From: an uncultured Lachnospiraceae bacterium
GTDB lineage: Bacteria; Bacillota; Clostridia; Lachnospirales; Lachnospiraceae
Assembly: GCA_937891165.1 (NCBI GenBank)
Contig: CALAEX010000159.1
Span: forward strand, 1 to 37,236
Reading direction: 5' to 3'
Length of the DNA stretch: 37,236 nucleotides
Shown here: one piece after another, positions 31,772 through 37,236 of the stretch
Position numbering within the stretch: position 1 is the first letter of the stretch
Layout: each line of letters starts with the position of its first letter
Program-made: the position numbers and the translations under genes
Notes under the pieces: model-generated
The model's database searches: none
Seen by the model: the letters and a program-made list of their open reading frames with translations, nothing else
Told to the model about the DNA's origin: nothing

Positions 31772-34700
31772 TTATATTACCCCAATTATGAATAGAACAT
31801 ACGCAGATGTTACATACGCAAGGCAACACCAAGATGATTTAACAAAGAAAAATATAGGTGCTTGGAATTACACAGACTTAAATCGTATATGCAATAACTT
31901 GAAGTATGCCGCAGAATACATGTATGAACAAGGATTTCTGTTAGAACCTTACGCTATAAATGTGAAGTTAGATTGGACAGAAACAGACATAATCACATAC
32001 GAGACGTTAAATACAATGATTGTAAGAACTATGAACAACTTGAAGACATACTCAAGACCTGACTTACAATGGTATCCAATGACTGCTATCGCAAATATGG
32101 ACTATAACTTAGCAAACTGGATAGAAAGAAATATTCACAATTTAGCAACTCAAGTACCAATTCCACCAGATACATACACTTTGACAGTTGAAAATGGTTC
32201 AGGTTCAGGTGTATATGAACCAAGAACAATCGTAACAATTCAAGCTGACCCAGCGCCAGAAGGTATGATATTTGATAGTTGGAGTGGTGACCATCTTGAA
32301 AACATAGGTAGTGCAACAGCAATGATTACAACTTATCAAATGCCACACCAAGATATTAAATTGAAGGCAAATTACACAAGCACAATACCTCACAACCTTA
32401 CTGTAAAAACTCATACTAGCACAAAGACAGTTAGCTTACATATGGGTGAAACATATTTTATTGAAGCAGACCCAGCACCAGACGGAAAGGTTTTCCATCA
32501 CTGGGATGTGACACCTAGTCAGTATGAGAATAATTTATATGAACCAGCAGCGACTACTCATTTTACAATGCCAAATGAAGCCGTTACTTTGAGTGCATTT
32601 TACATTACTAGAGGTGATAAACAACTTAACGTTGTGAACGGTAAAGGGTCAGGTTTATATGAGTATGGCTTCTATGCACCTATCAGTTCAAATAAACCAA
32701 CAGGAGCGACATTTACTAGATGGACAGGAGACACACAATACTTAACTGGACCTACAACACAAGAATACAACTCAGTAAAAATACCAGACGTAAATACAAT
32801 TACAGTCAGAGCAAACTGGAGTGTGCCACCAGTAACAAACGTAAAACTTACAGTAGTAAATGGTGTAATTTCTTCTACAGGATTGACAACTGGTACATAT
32901 ACAGAAGGAGATAAAGTAACAATAACTGCCAACGCTGTACCAGAAGGACAAACATTTAACGGTTGGTCAAAGAGTGGTGGAGGTAGTATTTCAAATAGTG
33001 GTTCAACTACTGCTACTATAACTATCGGAACAAGTGCTACCACAGTTACAGCAAGTTATAGAACACTTGAATACCACACATTGACAGTAGTCACAAATAG
33101 TGGTACAACTACTAAAACACTTGAAAAAGAAACTTATTTTTCAGTAAACGCTAACCCAGCTCCAGATGGACAAGTATTCAACAAATGGACTGGTGATACT
33201 GGTTCATATAGATCGACATTTTACGTGAACAACGCTTCGACTGGTACTTATATGGGGTCTAGTGATAGAACGATCACTGCAACTTATAGGTCTATAAATA
33301 CACACACTCTTACTGTAAAACAGTTAAGTGGAGATAAAACATATGAACAATCAGAGAACACTTCTGTTACAATTACTGCCGATAATGCACCTTCAGGACA
33401 AAGATTTGTACGTTGGACCTTGTCTGGAGCAGGAAAAATGTCGTCTAGCACCTCAAAGACTATGACATTTACATTTGGTAACGGTAATGCGACATTAACT
33501 CCTGTATATGTAAACGTATGGACAGTAACCGTAGTAGGTGGTACAATTAACGGAAGTAGTAGTGCAACACTAGACGAAGGAAGTTCATATACATTGAGAA
33601 CAAGAAGTCTAGCTGTATATGAAAAATTCAATGGCTGGGTTCAGAGTGGACCTGGTACAATAAGTAATAGCGCTTCAACATATACTTCATTCAAAGTAGG
33701 AGCGGGCAACGCAACAATTACAGCAGACATAACACAATATCCAGACAAAACATTGACAATTTATTGGAGGCATCCTGATACGGGAGTAGATACATTACAG
33801 TTTCAAAGAACATATACATATGGAACAAAGATAACAGGTATTGAAGCATATGTTGCTCCAAACCAAACAACCTTCTCTACATGGCTTGGAGATACATCAG
33901 CATTGAAACCATCTGCATTAGCTTCTACAGTTTCTATAGACAGTCTTATAACTGATACAACCATAATAGCCACATACTATTATCCAGAAGCTCCAGAATA
34001 TTATACGCTTACTGTATATAAAGGATACCCAAGTCCACCAAAAGAATATGCAGTTGGTTCACAAATTGAAATTACAGCAGAAACACCAAACGCAGGATGG
34101 GAATTTTACACTTGGTATGGAGATACAGAATTCATTGTAAACCAAGAAGGTTTAGAAGAACCTAAAAACTCAGTAATAATGCCACAAAAATCGATTACTT
34201 TATACGCAAAATTCAATGTTATTGGTGAATTACCACTATGGACTGTTAGTGTATCAAATGGTACTGCAAAAGCTACATTCTTCCCTGAATTACCACCAGA
34301 AGAAGGAGAAGAAGATACAAGAGAGTCTAAAACAGTAGAAGGAACAGTTATTGAAGTTCCAGAAGGAACGGAAGTAATCTTAACGGCAGATGCCGACACT
34401 GCTAGACATGAATTTGCTTATTGGGAAGGAAATTTCCCTCAAACAGGAGTAACAGATATAGTAAAAACAGAACGAGTAACTAGATTTACAATGCCGAAAG
34501 CAGATATGAATATTCAAATGGTTCGTAAAGAAAAACAAAAATGTACTATATACCCAACCGATGCTACAGCGCCGAGCGAAGGATACGTAGGATCTGTTCA
34601 TACCATAATGGGAAGTTTAACAGATACAGACGACTATAAATATGAATTCGAAGGTTGGATTTGTGTTGATGCCGATGGAAACGATTATTCTAGTGCAATT

Positions 34701-35231
34701 AAAGACCCTACTAAGACAGGTGAAGTAACAGAAATTACAATTCCAACAGAAGACGCATTATGGTTAACTGCACAATATACTACTTATTATAGACTAACTG
34801 TAATAGAGGGGCAAAATAGCGACCCATACCCATTTTACGCTGAAAATGAAACTGTAAATAGTATAAAAGCAAACACACCATCACCAGAAAGTCGATTAGA
34901 ATTTGACCACTGGGATGACCCAATGGGAGTAGTAAAAGACATTTATGATAAAACTCCAACAATTATTATGAAAGATACAGTAGCAACAATTACAGCAGTG
35001 TTCACTTCAATAGATGCTTCTGGGAACAGTGTGATTATGACTGGAGACGAAATAGATGACGGTGTCATATTGAGAAATGACTCATATGCAATAAATGGTG
35101 TATATCAAGTTGGCGCATTAGTATTTGACAGAGAAGGTTGTCTAGGAGTACTTACACAAGTGGACCCAGACGGCATAGACGACACAGCAGATTTTGCAGT
35201 TGAAAAATTATTTTATGGAGGTAATTTTTAA
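31758..35231 (+). CDS. Long tail fibre with about twelve InlB-like repeats
   Basis: A 1157-residue protein. The start codon is TTG at 31758, with GGAGGTG (31744-31750) in the end of the hub gene. Residues 1-137 are a helical base (ITPIMNRTYADVTYARQHQD, NRICNNLKYAAEYM) that attaches to the tail tip. From about residue 140 to 1085 there are about twelve divergent repeats of 65-95 residues of the InlB B-repeat / bacterial repeat type. Each begins with a TLTV-like strand, has a V.I.A.PAP.G..F..W.G core and ends in TITA.Y. Such repeats make rigid surface stalks. The last ~65 residues (ALVFDREGCLGVLTQ) are a cap domain repeated in the next gene. Confidence 0.82.
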   Translation: MATVSYITPIMNRTYADVTYARQHQDDLTKKNIGAWNYTDLNRICNNLKYAAEYMYEQGFLLEPYAINVKLDWTETDIITYETLNTMIVRTMNNLKTYSRPDLQWYPMTAIANMDYNLANWIERNIHNLATQVPIPPDTYTLTVENGSGSGVYEPRTIVTIQADPAPEGMIFDSWSGDHLENIGSATAMITTYQMPHQDIKLKANYTSTIPHNLTVKTHTSTKTVSLHMGETYFIEADPAPDGKVFHHWDVTPSQYENNLYEPAATTHFTMPNEAVTLSAFYITRGDKQLNVVNGKGSGLYEYGFYAPISSNKPTGATFTRWTGDTQYLTGPTTQEYNSVKIPDVNTITVRANWSVPPVTNVKLTVVNGVISSTGLTTGTYTEGDKVTITANAVPEGQTFNGWSKSGGGSISNSGSTTATITIGTSATTVTASYRTLEYHTLTVVTNSGTTTKTLEKETYFSVNANPAPDGQVFNKWTGDTGSYRSTFYVNNASTGTYMGSSDRTITATYRSINTHTLTVKQLSGDKTYEQSENTSVTITADNAPSGQRFVRWTLSGAGKMSSSTSKTMTFTFGNGNATLTPVYVNVWTVTVVGGTINGSSSATLDEGSSYTLRTRSLAVYEKFNGWVQSGPGTISNSASTYTSFKVGAGNATITADITQYPDKTLTIYWRHPDTGVDTLQFQRTYTYGTKITGIEAYVAPNQTTFSTWLGDTSALKPSALASTVSIDSLITDTTIIATYYYPEAPEYYTLTVYKGYPSPPKEYAVGSQIEITAETPNAGWEFYTWYGDTEFIVNQEGLEEPKNSVIMPQKSITLYAKFNVIGELPLWTVSVSNGTAKATFFPELPPEEGEEDTRESKTVEGTVIEVPEGTEVILTADADTARHEFAYWEGNFPQTGVTDIVKTERVTRFTMPKADMNIQMVRKEKQKCTIYPTDATAPSEGYVGSVHTIMGSLTDTDDYKYEFEGWICVDADGNDYSSAIKDPTKTGEVTEITIPTEDALWLTAQYTTYYRLTVIEGQNSDPYPFYAENETVNSIKANTPSPESRLEFDHWDDPMGVVKDIYDKTPTIIMKDTVATITAVFTSIDASGNSVIMTGDEIDDGVILRNDSYAINGVYQVGALVFDREGCLGVLTQVDPDGIDDTADFAVEKLFYGGNF

Positions 35232-35470
35232 TGGTTAATAATGTAGGAACAACAACTCAAGAATTGAATAAAAGCCTAGGTGAAACAACTTCTTTCACAA
35301 CCAGTGATGATATAACAGTCATCACTGGGACAATGGGTAAAGGATTTTTAATATTCGATCCAGCAGGTACACTTGGAGTTGTCACAACATACACGAGTGA
35401 AACTGATTTTGTAGTAACAACTCACGCATTGTCAATTGATATAAATGCAATATTGAGTTTAGAATATTAA
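35231..35470 (+). CDS. Small tail protein paralogous to the fibre cap
   Basis: A 79-residue protein whose ATG shares a base with the upstream stop (TAATG), with GGAGGT before it. GFLIFDPAGTLGVVTTY then ETDFVV matches the last domain of the preceding fibre (ALVFDREGCLGVLTQ, TADFAV) with the same spacing. It is therefore a free-standing copy of the cap. It may cap or chaperone the fibre trimer. Confidence 0.68.
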   Translation: MVNNVGTTTQELNKSLGETTSFTTSDDITVITGTMGKGFLIFDPAGTLGVVTTYTSETDFVVTTHALSIDINAILSLEY

Positions 35471-35483
35471 GGGGGATATAAAC

Positions 35484-35699
35484 ATGAGTGAACAAGTAAA
35501 TCATCCTCAACATTATAACGCTGGAAAAATTGAAGCGATAGATGTAATCGAGGATTGGCAACTAAATTTTTCATTAGGTTGTGTAGTAAAATATATTTGT
35601 CGAGCCGAATTTAAAGACTCAACTCTACAAGATTTAGAAAAAGCAGCATGGTATCTCAACCGAGAGATTGAAAGACGAAAAAATCTAAAATCTGAGTAA
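35484..35699 (+). CDS. DUF3310 family protein
   Basis: A 71-residue protein with AGGGGGAT before the ATG. VNHPQHYNAGKIEAIDVIED, LGCVVKYICRAEFKD and DLEKAAWYLNREIER are the exact consensus of DUF3310 (sometimes labelled nucleotide kinase): VNHPxHY.....E.ID.I..........Ga.KY..R...K....DL.KA.WYL...I. Its biochemical function is not firmly established. It is usually found in phage replication or nucleotide modules and here stands at the end of the late genes. Confidence 0.9.
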   Translation: MSEQVNHPQHYNAGKIEAIDVIEDWQLNFSLGCVVKYICRAEFKDSTLQDLEKAAWYLNREIERRKNLKSE

Positions 35700-35700
35700 A

Positions 35701-35904
35701 AACTACCTTCCAGAATTAATTTAGAGCCTTAAATAAATTAAAACCATATAACTTGTCGTCTAAGGGGTAAAATCGCTGTATGGGCACTTGTAAGGCTCGT
35801 ACGGCGATTTGCCTATTTTTAGACTATTTTTAAGCCACTTTTAAGAGTTTTTAGTCATATTAGTGACAAAAAAGAAACGAAAGTGAACAGATAGGGGGAT
35901 ATTT
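35701..35904 (+). other. Non-coding gap between DUF3310 and HNH genes
   Basis: About 200 nt without a credible gene. It holds a long hairpin terminator (35770-35820), then T-rich sequence with repeated AAG and TTTTTA runs. A single AAAGTGAACA motif (35880-35889) and the GGGGG-type ribosome binding site of the next gene follow. No clear promoter is seen. Confidence 0.7.
35770..35820 (+). terminator. Hairpin terminator after the tail genes
   Basis: AAATCGCTGTA (35770-35780) pairs with TACGGCGATTT (35800-35810) with one U-G pair. An inner GGGC (35782-35785) can pair with GCTC (35794-35797) with one wobble. GCCTATTTTT follows. The elaborate stem may have a further role, but termination is the simplest reading. 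Confidence 0.75.
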
Positions 35905-36366
35905 ATGAGTAGTAATAAAAGAGCGAAACAAGAACTCATAAGACGTTATGGTGCGGAGTGTTTTATTGAAAAGTTACAATTGAGAAAAGAACCTAAAAAA
36001 CGATACACAGGACAAGGGCAAATGAAAAGAATGAAACAATTAACATATCATCATATCAAAATGAAAAAAGATGGTGGTCGAGCTACTGTGGAAAACGGTG
36101 CATTATTATCTGCTGAAAATCATTCATGGTTTCACCAACAAAGTCCACAGATGCAAGGATACATGAATGCAATGTTTCAAGAATATAAAAGACAAAGTGA
36201 CGAGTGTGTTATTGAATTCGTAGATCATTTAGATTTAGGATTTAAAATACAAGCTACTACATTTGTGGTACCAGACAAAGAGGCGAAAAAAGAAAAATAT
36301 GACAGAGCAAAAACAAAAGAAGAATTTAGAAAAAGAATCAGAGAGGATTTAGAGGAAAGAGACTAA
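35905..36366 (+). CDS. HNH-type endonuclease-like protein
   Basis: A 153-residue protein with AGGGGGAT before the ATG. QLTYHHIKMKKDGGRATVEN then GALLSAENHSWFHQ (46-78) has the order of an HNH nuclease: H49/H50, N64 and H73 with H77 in the last helix. The two CxxC zinc knuckles of some HNH enzymes are absent. The last ~60 residues are a basic-acidic helix. HNH proteins encoded near the ends of phage late regions often assist terminase at cos sites, which would fit a position just before the missing packaging genes; this is inference. A homing enzyme is less likely because it stands in a normal gene slot. Confidence 0.7.
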   Translation: MSSNKRAKQELIRRYGAECFIEKLQLRKEPKKRYTGQGQMKRMKQLTYHHIKMKKDGGRATVENGALLSAENHSWFHQQSPQMQGYMNAMFQEYKRQSDECVIEFVDHLDLGFKIQATTFVVPDKEAKKEKYDRAKTKEEFRKRIREDLEERD

Positions 36367-36440
36367 AAGTGAACAGAAATGCAGCGATGCGTCTTACTGT
36401 CGCTAACTGTGCAAAAATAGATTCAAAAGTGAACAGAAAT
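36365..36440. repeat. Two exact 16-bp direct repeats (AAAAGTGAACAGAAAT)
   Basis: The repeat lies at 36365-36380 and 36425-36440, exactly 60 bp apart, between converging genes. The core AAAGTGAACA also occurs at 35880-35889 and in the capsid promoter spacer at 19486-19495. There is also one copy inside a coding region at 21265-21274 that may be chance. Confidence 0.8.
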
Positions 36441-36464
36441 TGAGCAACTTACAGTCAAGTTAAA

Positions 36465-36492
36465 AGGTCACCGACATAAAGATCGGTGACCT
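36465..36492. terminator. Two-way terminator between converging transcription units
   Basis: AGGTCACCGA (36465-36474) pairs perfectly with TCGGTGACCT (36483-36492) around an 8-nt loop. On the minus strand TTTT follows the stem, so it mainly ends leftward transcripts. On the plus strand the downstream sequence is CAATTTATT, a weaker tail. Confidence 0.88.
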
Positions 36493-36499
36493 CAATTTA

Positions 36500-36913
36500 T
36501 TAAGCAAGAGTTAAATCTTTGTTTCTAAATCCGTTGTTTGTTTCTATTTTTAAGTTTACTCTTGTTCCAGCTAATTCAATTGCTCCATTTATAAAGTCTT
36601 CTAATTCAGTTCCAGTAACTCCTAATTTTTTCAATTGAGTAACTGCTCTTGCAACTGCTGTTTGTGTTTTCTTTAAGTTTTCTCCAGCAAGCATTAAGTA
36701 AACCCATTCTTTTCTTTTTTCGTCTATAGAAACTACGATTTCAATCATAGGTCTTCCTGTTTTCTTTGAATTTTTTGTTGAAACTTTTTCGATTTCTGCT
36801 AAATAAGTTCCATCTTCTAATTCTTCAAAATTACTTGTGAAGTCTTCTACTTTTTCAACTCCACCCATATCTTTAAATATAGCATTAAGCTCTTTTAAAT
36901 CTTCATTGTCCAT
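36500..36913 (-). CDS. DUF669-like protein, probable ssDNA-associated replication protein
   Basis: A 137-residue protein on the minus strand with AGGAGG before its ATG. ELEDGTYLAEIEKVSTKNSK followed by GRPMIEIVVSIDEKR, then WVYLMLAGENLKKTQTAVAR and AGTRVNLKIETNNGFRNKDL, matches the OB-like DUF669 pattern (LP.G.Y.V.I......K...G....L...I......G...F..L......). Such proteins lie in phage replication modules beside recombinases, helicases or polymerases and are thought to bind single-stranded DNA. It is followed by a terminator, so it ends the leftward unit. Confidence 0.72.
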   Translation of the reverse strand: MDNEDLKELNAIFKDMGGVEKVEDFTSNFEELEDGTYLAEIEKVSTKNSKKTGRPMIEIVVSIDEKRKEWVYLMLAGENLKKTQTAVARAVTQLKKLGVTGTELEDFINGAIELAGTRVNLKIETNNGFRNKDLTLA

Positions 36914-36937
36914 GACAATACCTCCTATTAATATTTA

Positions 36938-37236
36938 TTATCCTATAACAGATTTTCTTTTTGGTTTTTCTTCTTCGCCTCTTTTAGCGTAAGTATCTTC
37001 GACTGTTATTTCACCAGTCATTAGTTTTTCTCCATCAAATTTTTTTGATGAAATTACAAAGTTTTCGTCAAATGATTTTTTATCTAGTGGTATAGCAGTA
37101 GATTTTATTGCTAATCTTGAACCACCAAATTCATCGTCAGAGTTACTAATATGTAATTCGTATTTAGCTTCTCCACTTTCACTAATTGATTTAACTGTTC
37201 TTGCGATTATACCCATTAATCCAGACATTTGGTCTC
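36938..37236 (-). CDS. Leftward gene cut by the window edge, function unknown
   Basis: The frame is open to the end of the window. A possible ATG at 37228 leaves only eight bases upstream, with no ribosome binding site in them, and the codons before it (D-Q) are also open, so the true start may lie outside. The visible 96 residues contain RTVKSISESGEAKYELHISN and GSRLAIKSTAIPLDKKSFDE, then a Lys/Arg-rich end (KPKRKSVIG). No family is recognised. It lies upstream of the DUF669-like gene in the same unit with 24-nt spacing, so it probably belongs to the replication module. Confidence 0.65.
   Translation of the reverse strand, partial: DQMSGLMGIIARTVKSISESGEAKYELHISNSDDEFGGSRLAIKSTAIPLDKKSFDENFVISSKKFDGEKLMTGEITVEDTYAKRGEEEKPKRKSVIG

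Noticed and set aside
35750..35815. Possible tRNA (segment with GTCTAAGGGGTAAAA and a long stem)
   Set aside because: No acceptor stem, T-loop (GTTCGAA-like) or cloverleaf could be drawn; the long single stem with a T tail fits a terminator.
36365..36440. CRISPR-like array (two 16-bp repeats 60 bp apart)
   Set aside because: Only two copies, repeat too short, spacer longer than repeat and no cas genes.
1..37236. Stop-codon reassignment (common in some gut phages)
   Set aside because: All core structural genes read through with the standard code, and genes end at TAA or TAG next to properly spaced starts.

Overview
The window is the late (structural and lysis) region of a double-stranded DNA phage with a long, non-contractile tail (siphovirus-type). 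No terminase, integrase or replicase is inside it, so whether the phage is temperate is not visible. The host is very probably a low-GC Firmicute, perhaps a gut clostridium. The DNA is strongly A+T rich, almost every gene has a full AGGAGG-type ribosome binding site, and the endolysin is an amidase with SH3-type C-terminal modules. A set of genes also resembles the Firmicutes agr peptide-signalling system.

Layout. 1-1749 holds the end of the portal gene and the scaffold. 1768-5009 holds a zinc-ribbon protein, an SH3-like protein, holin, endolysin, a small family protein, a membrane-anchored HExxH protein and dUTPase. A promoter, a roughly 130-nt leader and an intrinsic terminator (5025-5188) precede a head-tail connector with a large N-terminal extension (5208-6125). 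Then come two membrane proteins, a set of modular tail-fibre or receptor-binding genes (6957-15277) and a three-gene agr-like module (15306-16510) ending in a terminator. 16628-19471 is a cassette of small Gly-rich and Cys-rich proteins and a frameshifted papain-like peptidase.

A second promoter, structured leader and hairpin (19481-19667) precede the major capsid gene. From there the order is that of a normal siphovirus: capsid, stopper, gp10-like protein, tail terminator, tail tube, frameshifted tail chaperones, a 1916-residue tape measure, distal tail protein, baseplate hub, and a 1157-residue fibre with about twelve InlB-like repeats. A DUF3310 protein and an HNH-type protein end the rightward genes. 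Transcription then converges at a two-way terminator (36465-36492) on leftward genes (DUF669-like and one cut by the window edge), which probably belong to the replication module.

The main oddity is the order of genes. About 18 kb containing lysis, connector, receptor-binding and agr-like genes lies between the scaffold and the major capsid gene, which are usually adjacent. The most novel candidate system is at 15306-16510: a six-TM protein resembling the sensor half of AgrC without a kinase, a 17-residue aromatic peptide with a strong ribosome binding site, and an AgrB-like membrane protein with the His-x6-Cys pair fused to a helix-turn-helix domain.
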